A DNA stretch of 64,000 bases, from positions 64,953,646 to 65,017,645 of the forward strand of contig CM060193.1 in assembly GCA_030549335.1 (NCBI GenBank), given 5' to 3'. The notes under the pieces are model-generated. The model searched no databases, was not told where the DNA came from, and worked only from the letters and a program-made list of their open reading frames with translations. Both the position numbers and the translations under genes were made by a program. This DNA is from Pontederia crassipes. Its lineage: Eukaryota; Streptophyta; Magnoliopsida; Commelinales; Pontederiaceae. Positions 1-13,576 of this stretch are shown here, one piece after another; the first letter of the stretch is position 1, and each line of letters starts with the position of its first letter.

Positions 1-1089
1 GGGATGGCTCAAATCAGATTTCTTGTCATTCCATAACTCGAATGACGTTAATTCTATGGACTTTGTTGGAATTCTATTTTATATATAACTTACAAATACT
101 GCCTCTTCCTAAAATTCTTTGAGTAAATTCGAGTGGAACAATATACATCTTATTACATTCATTAATGTTCTATTCATTAATGACATCGTAGTTTGCCTAA
201 GGATATCTTCTGCATATAGTAACTTTCAAATTTCCGGGCTCTCCTCCTCTATCTTGTAAAAAATATACAAATGTGGTCACAACATGTAAAAATATACTAA
301 AAAGTGTAAAAGTAAAAAAAAAACATTATGTACTCCGTATATTTTTAAATCTAAATCCTAATTTTACAAACGAAGACAATTTTTTTTAATCGTTCTAGAT
401 TAATTTAAACTTCCTTCATTTTTCTCATTTACAAATAAATGTGGATTGGTGCAAAGTACAAAGACTCATTGCTCCTCTCAAAGCATTCTAATATAAACTG
501 AGACAGAGAATGATATTTTTCCAGTTTATATGTTACTAAAGAAATATTATTTTCCTTTTCTAAGAATAAAGTTAAAAACGCAATATTACATGATTTATTA
601 TTTTTAAAAAAATAATTAAATTTTAGTCTATATAAAATTAAATTAATATTATATTTATATGCAATTAATTTTAAAATTTTATAATTTGGTTGTTTAATGT
701 TCAATCATACGTGGTTAAAATACTTGAATTGACATTCAACAATGTTATTTTATTTAATTATAACATAGATTATAAATAAATCAAATTAACTTAAAAGTTT
801 GTGATTTTTATGTAAAAATAAAAAATATGATAAATTTAATATTAAAATAAAAGTTGATACTTTTTTATATAATTTATCTACTTTTTATATTTTGATGTCA
901 AAAATCAAAACTTTCTTTCGTAATCGTTAAATATTAATGTAACTTATAAAATTGGAGATCCCGTGGCTTACGAATGGGCTCAAGGCCTATCCAGTTAACC
1001 TGTGATCCATGGGCTTCTATGGCTTGACCAGATCATGTACGGAAAGGACATAAGTCAGCGGTCAAGACTCCGTGTTGAACGTCAATGTC
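1..1089. other. AT-rich intergenic DNA
   Basis: No gene is supported here. The open frame near 429-704 on the minus strand is made of Lys, Asn, Ile and Leu codons typical of AT-rich noise and matches no family I know. No repeat ends were recognised. Confidence 0.6.
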
Positions 1090-1091
1090 AA

Positions 1092-1134
<43 letters not shown>
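1090..1134. repeat. (AAT)n microsatellite
   Basis: About fifteen uninterrupted AAT units, seen directly. It lies in non-coding DNA. Confidence 0.9.
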
Positions 1135-1409
1135 TTTATTATTAATTTAAGCATGAAAAGTATAGAAAAAAAAATCCAAGTTTAGTGTCAATTTGTGGGG
1201 GGTGTGGGAGCATGTTCCTTAGTCTTGAAGTTCCAACACCATGTTGCATTCACATATCTTGAAGTAATATTATTATTCTATAAAAATGTTTTTTTTTATG
1301 TAGTCATGTAAGGTGTACATCAATGTATAATACCCACTTTATATAAATGCATGTTAGATTTGATATAATAATGGACAAGCTAGTTTATTCAATTCAATAT
1401 ATACAAATA

Positions 1410-1583
1410 CGAAGCGCAATTGGTTAGCGGGGTTGCGTTTCAAGTGGTTCAAGTGTGCTAGTAGCTCCGAAATCGATCTTCGATCGTCACATTGGCCAGG
1501 GGCTAAAATCTTTCTTTCCCGCTTCCATCTCGAACATCAAATTAATCAAGTGCTAGTGACTCTGGATGCAGGTAGAGTTTTAC

Positions 1584-1587
<4 letters not shown>
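1410..1587 (+). mobile_element. possible SINE-like element
   Basis: A GC-richer island in AT-rich surroundings begins with a tRNA-like stretch containing TTGGTTAGCGG (A-box-like, about 1422). TTCGATCGTC (about 1483) is B-box-like, roughly 55 nt further on, a spacing compatible with a Pol III promoter. The island ends at a TA repeat. No target site duplication was found and the A/B box matches are loose, so this could be chance. Confidence 0.25.

Positions 1588-1617
<30 letters not shown>
1588..1617. repeat. (TA)n microsatellite
   Basis: Perfect alternating TA run directly after the possible SINE-like island. Confidence 0.85.
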
Positions 1618-1626
<9 letters not shown>

Positions 1627-1923
1627 ATATATATGCAATCTCAATTTTCAAAACAATTAAATAAGAAAATGAAATATTTTTTATTTCCAACTTGGAAAAT
1701 AAAGAATATTAAAATTGCGAAAAGACAAGAGTTTAATTAAAAGAAAGATAAATAAATATAATTAAATTAAGTTAATTAAATCTCGATTGCATCACTCGCT
1801 CCGTCGTTCCTCTTTTTGGTACTCCTTTTTTCTCATCGGTGCATGAGTGTGTGCATGAGATTATATCCTAAATACAAGGATGCATGGTGAGATACAATCA
1901 TGACCAAGCTCTTATAGATCTTT

Positions 1924-2466
1924 CGAGTAAATTACATGACTCATCCTTCAACTTTAGATTAATATTTTAACAGTTTCTCAACTTCAATTTGTAATTAGAT
2001 TGTCATCGAACTTTATTTTTTTGCACGCCTCGTTCCCCTAACTAGTAATAAGCGATTTCTCGATTATATTACTGATGTGACACATTAAAAAATTATAAAT
2101 TAATGAACAATATTATTAAATTAATAAAAAAATAGAGTTGACGCTGCAGGAGCTCCCCCTCCCCCCGCCCCCCTCGAGCTTGCACAGGGGACATCAATCC
2201 CCAATCGGCGCCCTCCGACGGCGAGCGCGTGGGGCGTCGGCTCCATTTTTTAATAATATTTTTTATTAATTTCATAATTTTTTTTATTGTGCCACGGTAG
2301 TAATATAATTGAAAAATTGTTTATTACTGGTAAGGAGGATGAGACGTGCAAGAAAAATAAAGTTCGAGGACAATCTAATTGCAAATTGAAATGTAGTTAT
2401 AAATTAAAGTTGGAAGACCGTTGAGATATTGACCTAAAGTTGAGGGACGATCCATGTAATTTATCG
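1924..2466. mobile_element. non-autonomous long-TIR element, Mutator-like
   Basis: Two inverted arms of about 200 bp: the left starts CGAGTAAATTACATG and the right, read inward, starts CGATAAATTACATGG. They flank a short GC-rich core (about 2140-2245). Nine-base flanks agree at eight positions (TAGATCTTT at 1915-1923, TAGATCTTC at 2467-2475), as expected for a Mutator-type 9-bp target duplication. No transposase is present. The arm sequence resembles the elements at 32631-33301 and 34635, so this is one of at least three relatives in the window. Confidence 0.75.
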
Positions 2467-2475
2467 TAGATCTTC

Positions 2476-3677
2476 CTACAAAAGTATGCATAAATTTTAT
2501 ATCCACTTATTGATATAATTTTTAATAAATTAATTAAGTCAAATAAAATTTAATTATGTCTTAATATTCTCCTATGTTCTCGAAAGAAGTTTCACAAGTT
2601 TTTATGCCGAGAGCGCCGCGTTTTAGGACACAAAGTGCAATTAAAAATTGATGAAACAACATTGGAGTTTTATTGTGTTGAAACTCGGCCCATACTATAG
2701 AATGAGGACCGAGTTCTGCACTATTTCGTATATAAGATTTTCGATCTTATGATCATCCTCCGATCTAATGTAAGATCTCGATCTTGACTATCTTAACTGA
2801 ATCCCTACCTGAGGTATAAAGCCACTTGATATGAATTTGACCATACTCGTCTAAATTTCTTTGGATTTTTCGGAAGAAGTCGCCCCATGATTTTTTTTGT
2901 TAAAAGGCAATTTTGCTTTTATTTATGATCAATAGAGTCATGCGCATTGATCGTCGCTTGTTAGTCATTTATTGGGTTAAAAAATTTATTTTAAAAATAT
3001 GTGTATAATCTCTACTTGAACACTTGTTATTTGTTAGGTCAAAAGTATGATCCAAAGAAATTTCTTAGTAAAAATTGAAGAGCTCACATAAGATAACACA
3101 TAGAAATTGCTTGGACAATTGTACATAAAGTGAAAAAATATATAGTGCAACTAGTCAAAAAGGAAAGATCACTTGTTGGAGAAAGAGAGTTTAAGTTAAG
3201 AAATCATTTGTCACTTGTTATTTGAAGTATTTAATTATTTATCACTTAATAATTGACAAACTCCGAATTGTACTACCTTGCATACTCATTGCTCATATAA
3301 TTTTTTTTCTTGCATATGAATTTCGTAATTGAACTTGCTTGGATGAAGACATGTGCGATGATGAAGTTTGTAATAACGTTGAGATCCAATTGATGTAGTA
3401 GTCGTTTGAATGGTAGTTGCCTTTTGGAGAGTTAGTAGAAAGTGAAGTTTGTTTAACTTCTAAATTTTAATTATATAAATTTTATTTTCATTATTACTAT
3501 TGGATTTACTATGTTAATTAGTCAAAAGAGAAGATACATTATAGCTACTTTGCTTAAAAGAAGCCTTAATGTCATTTTGGTGATTCTAATAAAATAATAA
3601 TAAAATTATACAAAATGACAAGAGTGAATTTTGGGAATTCTAATAAAAAATATTAAATAATAAAAATGATATTATTA
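2476..3677. other. AT-rich intergenic DNA
   Basis: No gene, RNA or clear repeat boundary seen. The region may include old transposon debris, but nothing could be assigned to a family. Confidence 0.55.
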
Positions 3678-4050
3678 AGGGTAAAGAGGCCATGCTTTGC
3701 ACAAGTGCTAAGCAGACTGATTAGCAATCTTCTCGACTACACGGTCCCAATCTCGACGTGCACAAACCTTTTCTTTTCTTAATCCACTAAAGTCATCTAG
3801 TGAAATCGAAGGGTGCACACACGATCAAGTCCTAGAACCCTAAGTTTCTTTCACCCGAGGGATCGAGCATTCCAAGCGAGCGCCCCTCAGGGGCGATTGA
3901 CATGAGCGACGACTCCCACATTCTAATCGTGCGTGCACCCTTTGATTTCATCGGATGGCTGGTGGATTAAAAAAAAGAAAGGTTGCGCACGTCAGATCGG
4001 GATCGTGTGGTCCATCGGATTGCTAATCCTAAGCAGGGTCTCTTTACCCT
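3678..4050. mobile_element. foldback MITE
   Basis: Inverted arms of about 150 bp begin AGGGTAAAGAGGCC on the left and AGGGTAAAGAGACC when the right end is read inward. The left arm carries about 20 extra bases near 3700. The flanks ATTATTA (3671-3677) and ATTGTTA (4051-4057) match at six of seven bases and may be a degraded target duplication. There is no coding capacity. The superfamily cannot be fixed from the ends alone. Confidence 0.65.
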
Positions 4051-5883
4051 ATTGTTAATATAAAATTATATGTACTTTGCTCATCTTTAATTGTGATTTG
4101 TATTCATGTAACGAGAAGACATGGTTTAAGTTGTCCAAACATATGCTCCTTTTTCTTTTTCTTTTTTTTTTTGCGATTCAACTACAATTTTTTTGGCTAT
4201 CAGTTTAAATTGAAAAATAAATTTTGTTGGAATAATTCAACTGAACTAACACTCTTTGTTGCCTTTTGAATGTAAAAAAAAAATTAATATAATTTGTTCC
4301 GAATATTATCGTCCGTTATATGCAACACACTTTGTACTGCATGAATGCAATTATTTGTACCACTAATTTTACTTTAAATATAATCAAGTACAAATATATT
4401 CTAAGAATCCAAAGTTTCCTTTGTTCTATGGGAATACCAATTTTTACATCATCATCATCCTCCTTTGAAATCGGTGGAGGTCGGGTGGAGTTTTGCATTA
4501 AAAATAATCACCATATATATTTTGGTTGGGTTCTTAAAATTAAAAAAAAATCTTATCAATTTTTCCGGATGAATTTTTTTGGAGTCTTATATTTTATACA
4601 TTTTATATTTATAAAAAATATTAATATGATATAAAGAGATGTTTTATTTTATAAATTAACAACATTCACGTGTTGTATATTGTAATAGTGCTATTTATAG
4701 CTTAAGTTAATTTTCTATAAACATAATAGAATAAATAATATGTTTATTGAGTAATTATACATATATTATAAATATTTAAGATAAATATCAATATATATGT
4801 TTATAAGTTTTTAACTTTGTAGGTCTTCGTCGGACTCTTCGGGTGATTTTTTTAATTTAAAAAAAATTATCTAAATTTTTTTTCGAATCTAAAAAGAATA
4901 AAAATTTTATGTGATCAATTTTTTAGATTTTCTGTTTTTTTTGCTTAAATCCCTACTTTTAACAATTCAATTCAATAAAAATGGTCTACATCAAATCATT
5001 AGAATTTTTCCACAATCGTGCGGCCGATATATTATTTCAACCGTCTCCATTCATTTGATGTATTTTGTGTATATGATAGTCAAAAGTCCTGATTTTCCTG
5101 CAAAACAAGGGGCATGATATATTTAGTTACTTCTCCATTCCAAGCAAAAGAAAAAAAAAAGCCACTTTTCCTTCTTTTTTTCGTCTAAGCAAACTTTCAA
5201 GTTGAAAAGTACAAAAGAAATGTTAAAAAAATGAAATGAAAAGAACTGCTATGACATAAAATGATAATTTTAATTAATAAAAGATAATATTAATCACATC
5301 TATTAAATTTGTTTTAGCCTTTTAGGATTGTAAGTTTTTTTTTAAAAAATGTGCGTGACGCACTCTTATGTAAAAAAAAAACTTGTTACAATTTAAACCT
5401 TGGACCCTTCAAATTACTGAGGTGTTAAAAGCTAAAATTTATATAAAAAAATTATTGCTAAATATTCAACTTATTTCATCTCGATTTTAAGTTGGGACAT
5501 GACAAAATTTGGATTCCAAAAAATAAAATCCATTTTCGGTTTGATTTATTTAGTAATATTTAATATGCATTATTTTTATATATATGCGATTTGATGTCTA
5601 ATAGTATATATATATATATATATATATATAGTTGATTAGCATGCAAGATACGAATTAAATTTTGATCAATGATTGACAAAATTAATACTTTTGAAATACT
5701 TAAAGAAAAATATATGCGATTTAGTGACGATTAAGAGTCAAATTTCTATAAAAGCTAAAATGACTATTTCACTTTTTTTTTCTAGGTTATAAGCATAGTT
5801 GAAAATTTAAAATTTATATAAAAGTTCACGATAATGTGAAATTATTGTTTATTCATAAAGTAGAATAATTACAACAGTCAAAT
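4051..5883. other. AT-rich intergenic DNA
   Basis: No supported gene. Open frames here are short, rich in Phe/Ile/Lys and lack recognisable motifs. A TA microsatellite lies at about 5608-5629. Confidence 0.55.
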
Positions 5884-6505
5884 TCAATATTTTAAAACCG
5901 GAGCGGCAATCGGATCACTGGGTCGCGGTTGGATCGATCTGATCGGGTTTGACCAGATTGATCTGAATTTTATTAAAATAATATTATTTATAATAATAAT
6001 AAATATATAATATATGAATATTGCACTAATAATCTATTAATATTATTAAAAATTAATATAACATATTTTTTATTTATTAAAATATTTAATAATGATTAAT
6101 AGATTATTATTAATTTATAACTATTATAATGATGATAGATGCTATATTAATAAATTTTATCTTAAATATTCTTATTTCTTTAACTTTCCTTTTTATTTCT
6201 TTTATTTATGCCCTTTAATAATTTTTTTATTTTTTATTATTTAATTTTAAATACTTATCTTTTTTATTTCAATTCCTATTTAATTGTATGCATATCATAT
6301 TCTCCATCTTTAACTTTCCTTATATTCCTTTTCATTTTTTTTAACTTTCCAATATTTGTCATTTTTATTTTTTCTCAAAATATGAATCGGTTCAATCGGG
6401 TTGATTCAATCAATTTTTGCTGGTTCAATATCAAAATTGATTTTAACAAATGATAGACCGAATCACCAACGAACTAATCAATCTGGTCCGATTTTGATAA
6501 CATTG
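5884..6505. mobile_element. hAT-like non-autonomous element
   Basis: The left end reads CAATATTTTAAAACCGGAGC. The right end read inward is CAATGTTATCAAAATCGGAC, giving imperfect terminal inverted repeats. Subterminal regions on both sides carry repeated GGTT/AACC and GATC-rich words, with an AT-rich middle. This end type is common in plant hAT-derived elements. No transposase and no confident target duplication were seen. Confidence 0.5.
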
Positions 6506-7448
6506 GTAAAAAATCTCGGATAAAATGTAATAACACAATGTTTAGGGTCAAGAATACAATGTATAGTCTCACGTGAATAAAATACTGAGATGATATAACA
6601 TATTAAGACGTATTTTAAATTCGCGCGGATCAAAAAATTAAGGTGAATAATATCCTGATTGGATTAGGACATAATAGTATTAAAATCAATCTCGTGTATA
6701 AACTTGAGCCATACGAGAAATACGAATATAAAATCAATAGTACCAATAGACAATTCAATATGTGTAAAATACAGATGTGATCATGTACTTATAATAACCA
6801 CCTCTTCATTTGTTAAAATAATTTTTAAATTTGTACGAATCAAAAGTCTAAAACAAATAATAGAGCCCCTTATATCAAAACTCAAAAAGCAAATAAGATT
6901 AGTGCTAATCTCCACTTAAATTTAGAATTAAAAAAAAAGTTTTATTCAAACATAAAAAGTCTTCCCGGAGCATCACATTCCCGGGGTCTCTCAACTTTCT
7001 TCTTTGACCAAAATAACTTTCCCATGATGAATTCCAAACAAGGAATAAATACAAGAAAAGGCCGGCAAAATAAAATAAAACAAAAAAAAGAGAATAAAGA
7101 AATAAAATAACGGAGCACCTCGTAACAGAATAAAAAAAATATAACATTAAAAAAATATAAAAAAAATAAAAAGAAGCAACAAAAAAAAAAAAAACAAAAA
7201 AGGTCGCTTTTCTTTCTTGGCTTCCTGATTCTGCATTCCACCAAATTACCGCGTCATTCTTCATTCATATTGCGGCACCGAGTGAGACAGAGAAAGCAGA
7301 GAGCAGAAACAACGTAGAAAGCTTTCATTCTCTTCCCGTTCCTTCTGCTTCTGTTTCTGCTTTCTCTCTCTCTCTCTTGTTCTGCCGCGCTGACGAGAGG
7401 GTTCGGAAGAGTTCGATCACTGGGTTGCCGGTGAGTTCGGAGGAGGAC
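6506..7448 (+). promoter_or_regulatory. promoter region and 5' leader of the BAR-protein gene
   Basis: Upstream of the ATG at 7449. A long A-rich tract (about 7070-7200) precedes GC-richer leader sequence from about 7240. A CT-run at about 7362-7377 lies about 70-90 nt before the start codon, as often seen in plant 5' untranslated leaders. No single TATA box could be singled out in the AT-rich sequence. Confidence 0.45.
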
Positions 7449-10400
7449 ATGAAGTCGCCGCTGAGCAAGTTTCGGGAGATGACGCTCCGCAAGAGCGAGC
7501 CCAAGAAGGAGCGCAAACGCCGCAGCGAAGCGAAGCTGGACGAACTCGTGCAAGCCACGAAGGTGGAGATTTACAAGCGTTTCCTTTTCTTTTCCCCCCT
7601 TCTCGCGTCGTTTCCTGTTGGATAAAGTTTTCTTTTCTTTATTTTTTTTTTGGCTTTCTGGTCGGAGTTCTTTGGCGTTTTGGGTGATGAATCTTGAAGC
7701 TCTCGTCGTTCTTGTGATACTCTGATGGAGAATTGGGTTTGGGGGGGATGCGATTCGAAGCGCCGATTCCGCAAGTTGTATTTGATTCCTTTCTTCCGAC
7801 AGTTATCTTGATGCAACAATGTTTACATTAGTTAGGCGGTAAAAGAATTTGACCCGATCGTCTTGTTGAAATGTTTTGACGCTGGTAAGTTCTGAACAAA
7901 GAACAGACGATCTTTGCGGGAAAAAAAAAAAGAAAACATGAATTTGCAGTACGATAATTCAGACTCGTTTTCAGTATGTTCGCCCTTAGTCTTGACTGAC
8001 ATCATAGAGTAAAAGAGGAAGTTACCTGATGACATCTGTTGATTTCTTTTGCATAAAATGATTGTTCTTGAAAGCTAATACCTGTTGTTTAGTTGGAGAA
8101 ATGCTCCTCCAATCATGAGATTGAAGAATGCTAACATAATTGAGAATTAACTGTGTAATACTTCAGAATTTTCCTTTCAAAAGATTTCCATCGACCTTGA
8201 GGTACTGGCGTTTCCATTTTGCAGGATATGCAGGACCTGAAGAGTTGCTTTGATAGCCTAATGTCTATAGCTACTTCCGCTGCAAATGATGCATATGGTA
8301 CATAATTAGATATAGCATATGCTTTTATTGGATGCAAATTACATACTCCTTTCCATGATTTACATTTGTTGTATTTGAAATAATTGTTAACTCATTATAT
8401 CTGGAGAAAAGATTGCTGAGTACCTTGATGCATGTTCACATATCGAAATATCATCATCCAATAAGCATAAAAATATTCACATGTTATTTTTATGTTTTAT
8501 TTTTTCACTGAGAGTGTTGGTTTGATCAATGAATAACACATCCATTTGTTTAAGTTTTGAATTTTATTTGTAAACATTTTCCCTTACCGTACATCATATG
8601 ACTACTTCAGTTGTTGCAGTAAAGAATGATCTACCATTAGGATTTAAGATCTTCCTGTCGTGTGCTAAATTCTTTCTGGTGACATTTAAACGTGTGTGAC
8701 TTTCCTATTCTTTTCTCTTACACATGCATGTGTTCATGCACCAAGACAGTATAGTGTATGCCTGTAATAAGGTCTAATTGTTGACTTTTTGACATTAAGA
8801 GTGAGAAGTACCATTATGCTGCATCATGCGAATCTATTCTAACATACAACTTTTCCATTTCAGAGTTTTCTGAATCAATAAAAGATTTTGGAGCATTCTT
8901 GCTTGAGAAAATTGAACTGAAGGACGATGAAGATAGCGGTGAGCAACTTAATCTCCATTCCAAGCATTTCAAATATCATTGAGCACAAAAATATCCATAG
9001 GGATTTAAAACACACTTTAGAATCTATAATGGACAAAATTTTGTTATCAGTCTCCAGCAGCCCTCTAATAAGATTGTGTTCTGTGGAGAATGTTTTCTGT
9101 TGATTTATTTGGTCATTAACTAACTTTGAAACTTGCCAATCTCTTTTTGACCTCCAGGCTCCAACTTTGGAATCTAAGGACTCAAATGTTAACGAAAGCT
9201 CATGATCTACTTCATGCTAAATGAAAAAAAATGGATATTATGTCTTATGTCTATAAGTAACCTTTACATAAAATTACCATTCATTAGACAATAATTTATG
9301 TTTCAATCCTTCATGCAGGTAGGGCACTAATGATGATGGGTAGAGCTCAGTTCGAACTTCAGAAACTTTTTAATGCCTACGTTAGTCCTTTACCATATTA
9401 TGAGTAATTAAAGTTGACATGAATGTCCATCGACTCTTGGATATCCTGTTATCAGTATAAAATAATTAGTTAATTTGTACTGCAGCGCTCTCATATCTTC
9501 CAGACTATGGCAAAACCATCAGCATGCCTTCTCAGAGAGCTTGATATAGTAGAGGTTTGTACCTTCCTTTCCGCTTAGTAGAAATGCTATAGATCAATAA
9601 TGCTTCTTAGTGACTAGTTGCAGTATTTACTACTTTTTTTATGAATGTTTCGATGACATCACATAAATTCAGTGGTATGTTTCATGTTTTGTTACGCTTG
9701 TATATAAGCTACAAGAGAGTTTTGTAATATGCCTATTAGAAATGACTGAAGAGTACAGGAAAATTCTTGATCTTCAACGATTTTGATTTGTGTACACTTT
9801 GTGCTCTTTTATGTTTCTTTCGTTCTTGTTATGCATCAGACTTATTTTTACTCTTATATGGAAAATGATTATGTTAATTTTTCATTGTTAATTCGTATAC
9901 TGTTGCAGGACATGAAGCGAGAATGTGATGAAAAAAGGTTTGCAGCTGTTGCGTCTTTCTTTTCACCCATTGGTTATGTTATCAAAATCTAAACATGGTG
10001 TATCCTTTTCAGAGAGGTGTATAAAAACATGTTGGCAACATATAAAACTAAAGGAAGGTCATTCCATGCCAAATCCAGAACTATCTCATCAAAAGAGTTG
10101 CAAGAAGCTCAAGTTGATTATGAATGGGAGGCAGACCAATTTGTCTTCCGTCTGAAATCGTTAAAGGAAGGACAATTTCGAAGTCTTTTGACACAGACTG
10201 CTCGCCACCATGCTGCACAGGTAGCAATCTAGCACTCATATGCTGCCTTAGGAAATTAGGAACATTTCGTATATTGTAGGGATTGATATATCTGTTTTTC
10301 TCTTTCTTTCAATTTAGTTAAGTTTCTTTAGGAAGGGACTTGAGGCTCTTGAGATGGTTGAGCCACACGTCAAAGCCATGGCTAAAAGACAGCATATTGA

Positions 10401-11816
10401 TTACCAATTCAAAGAACTTGATGACAACATCTTAGGCTCAGATTATAGCGATGATGACTATGACGATGATCGGGAACTAAGCTTTGGACATCAACATACT
10501 ATGCAAGATGATGTGATGTCTATATCTAGAAATTCTTTTGAGGTAAGAGAATTTCAGAGCTTAGTCACATGTTTTTTAATCCTAATTCTGTTATTAATTA
10601 AGTTCTTTTGCTAAAATTTCAACAGTCTATTAGATACTAATACGTGTGGTCTTTGATTTAAATGCTTTAGACATTGCCGTAGCCCATAAGCAATACTGCC
10701 TGACTTTAGTTTTCCCTAAGCATACTGCGTGTCTTAAAGTCTTTACAAACTTAATACTTTGTAGATGTTTGGTTTTTCTGGCATAAGATGCTTGGTAAGT
10801 CTTTACAAACTTTGTACTTCTTAGATGTTTGGTTTTTGTAGCATAAGATGCTTTTTAAGCTTTTACAAACTTAATACTTTATAATTGTGACTCCATTTGT
10901 GCAGGAAACTACTGACAAAAGCCAAGCAGACTTGCACATTTTCAATGGCAGGCCCAGACATGGCAGTCAATCTGCTCCTATATTTTCTGAGAAGAAATTT
11001 GATCCATCTGAAAATATAAAAGAGTCGCATCCTTCATCGGCTAGAAAGTTTCACTCCTATGTTCTTCCTACACCAGATGATGATAAAAATCCAGTTCCAT
11101 CAAATACCAATACTGCCTTTTCAAAGGGTAATAATGACCGGCAGTCAACACAGCTTTGGTTTTCATCTCCTTTGGATGCAAAAGGAGACACTAAAGATCT
11201 GAGAGTGAAAGAATTCTCGAGTTCCACAGAATCTCCAGGGAGAAGCTCGATCGTCAAGGAGAACATTGTCGCGAGTGCACCAATAAGCACATCTTATTTT
11301 CCAAAGGTGCCAACAATGACAAAACATGGTTTGCAGTCTGTTTTAGGTACCAAAGTGCTCGAGAGACAAGCCTTCTCTGGTCCGATAACAAGCAAACCAT
11401 TCACAGCCAAGCCAGAGTTTTATGTCTCACAATACGAATCTTGTATGAATATTCATCCAGCTAAGTTGTCAGAAGCGGTGCCTCCAAAGACGTCAACTCC
11501 AAAAATCAGTGAACTTCATGAACTTCCTAGGCCACCAATCCATTCAGGAAAAATGGAGAAACCTCCTCCCCTTGTCGGTCATTCAGCTCCTCTAATTGCT
11601 AGAGGTCAAGCGTTACCATTACCATTACCAACACCTCCTATGTCACGCAGCTTTTCAATACCCTCAGGTGGTGTAAGGGCACCAAAATACACAGCTGCTA
11701 AATTGTCAAATGCAACTAAAACGAAGGTTGTCTCAACTCCTCTGACGCCTATATTTCTTGTGGCAGCTCATCCAGTTTCAGCACCTTTATCTTTCTATCC
11801 TGAGGACACTGAATGA
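7449..11816 (+). CDS. BAR-domain hydroxyproline-rich protein, At2g33490-like
   Basis: Nine exons: 7449-7562, 8225-8297, 8864-8938, 9319-9380, 9486-9554, 9909-9937, 10013-10220, 10318-10542 and 10905-11816. All have GT-AG borders and join to 588 codons plus stop. Residues about 28-245 form the conserved helical AH/BAR-type region, including CDEKREVYKNML, FVFRLKSLKEGQ and LLTQTARHHAAQ. Exon 8 ends in an acidic run (DYSDDDYDDDRE). The last exon is a Pro/Ser-rich tail with family motifs: GSQSAPIF, TPKISELHELPRPP and RSFSIPSGG. From recall, the Arabidopsis relative is the uncharacterised hydroxyproline-rich glycoprotein family protein At2g33490. BAR folds bind and bend membranes, so a membrane-trafficking role is inference. 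No signal peptide is visible, so the glycoprotein name is probably misleading. The start was chosen because the following residues match the family N-terminus. Confidence 0.9.
10741..10880 (+). repeat. 60-bp tandem repeat in an intron
   Basis: Inside intron 8 of the BAR gene. Two full 60-bp units (10741-10800, 10801-10860) and about 20 bp of a third begin CTTTACAAAC or TTTTACAAAC. Units differ at several bases. It stops just before the acceptor of exon 9. Confidence 0.85.
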
Positions 11817-13576
11817 TGAGAGCTGAAGACAAAAGTTGGGGCTTCTCGCTTTCTTTTTGATTCATAGTCTGCTGAACATTTTTTAAGGTCTTTGCCAATA
11901 GACATTGAGCCAAGATCACATAAAGCTTGTTGCATGCACATCAGCGAGTGATTTTGTCGCAGCATATGCCTTCATATTTGTTTCTTTTTGAGGTCTCCTT
12001 GAAACAAATGGCCCGGAACGCTGCACAGGCTACTCATTTTGTCCACCGTGCTTCTTGCACTTTTTGTACATATGACGCATGTGCATTCTTGATTCCCCCA
12101 TTGACCTCTACTTTTCTTGTTACACATTTCTTCATAGCACAGTGGAAATGTAGGATTATATAAAACAACCATTGTTTTGCCTCCACGTTAAAAAAAATCA
12201 GGAAGTCAGTTTTGTTTCTTGTCTCTCTTTGTTATTGCCTTTTTTTGTTTATATGGAATAAAGTTAGATAACTAGCCAATTAGTCCAAAAGATAAGATAT
12301 GGGTAATAAGATAATTTTGATCGAAGCCCGATGAATAAACTTTCATTCTGTGGTCCGTGCCGTGCAACAATGGTTGCCGAGACTGAAAAAGCTCTGCCGT
12401 CTTGTTATGCACTGATAATGACCAGGCCTTGAATGACGTGCACATCTGAAAAGCGGGCTTCCATTTCACTTCTGTGGAGCATTCAGAAAAAAGAAAAAGG
12501 AAGTAGCAGCTTAAAACTATTGGCAAGAACCAAAGATAATACTGCTCTGCTCACCTGGCATCTTGCATCATGCATCAAAATATCGATGTTAGCAAGAAAC
12601 TTATTTTTCACAAGAGAAAAAAGGTCCTCGTTTGTTTTGTCATAAGAAACCTATTTTCATTTTCTCGTAACTTGAGTTGTCGCAAGAATACAAGTACGAA
12701 GAAGTTTTGAACTGATAATATTTATTGATCATCTTGTGTGTAAAGTTGAATATTGTTGAAGTAGGAATGTTTCGAACATAAAAGCGGACAAAAAGCACAA
12801 CATAATTCACATTACAGGACGCACGCACACAATTCTGCAGACATGAAGAGCAAAAAGGTAATACGCAGATCAAGTATCAATTATGGATCATCCGGCAATG
12901 TTATTTTACCTCTGATAGGAGTACGACTGCGTGGGACTGAAATGTTCGGTTAAGACGTCTTTTTCAACATACCTTGAGGTGAAAAGAGGAGGGAAAGGAA
13001 AAAAAAAATCCTTTGTTTGAATAAAATTTTAACAGAGGAGAATGAACTCCATTCGCCGTACATTTGTGCTTTCATCCAAACATACTTTTCTTATCTCCTT
13101 AACGAGCCTTCATCCAAACTTAAGGCGCACCTGAAACTGAAAGGGAGCTTTTACAGCATGCCATCAGCGCCTAATTGTCATTTTTTGCTGCAGTGATGCC
13201 CCTAACATTGCCAGTCAGGCCAAATGGGCTATCTAGAATATATGGAAATAGTGTATCTTAGAATTCACCACGAGGCCAAGAACGGAATTACTCGAATAAT
13301 TGCCAGCAGATAGCATTGAGAAAAAAAAATCGAAATGAATCTGACATCTCATCAATAGGATGTTAATTTCGAATATTCAACACATCATTTTTAAGCCACT
13401 ATTACAAGAAAGTTTGGGAAATGGAACATGTTGATGCAGTAGACAGGCTTTGATATCATCAGAAACTACATCTGGTTCAAAAAGCTGTACATTTTGGATC
13501 CTGATGAAAATATTTTGAGAAAGTGAATTTAACACGAACAACGAGTCAAGAGGAAACATCATATGCTTGGTAGCTG
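11817..13576. other. convergent 3' flanks of the BAR and kinase genes
   Basis: No coding exon recognised. It probably contains the 3' untranslated regions of both genes. A possible poly(A) signal AATAAA for the plus-strand gene is at about 12257-12262. A 1.76-kb tail-to-tail spacer is unremarkable. Confidence 0.55.
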
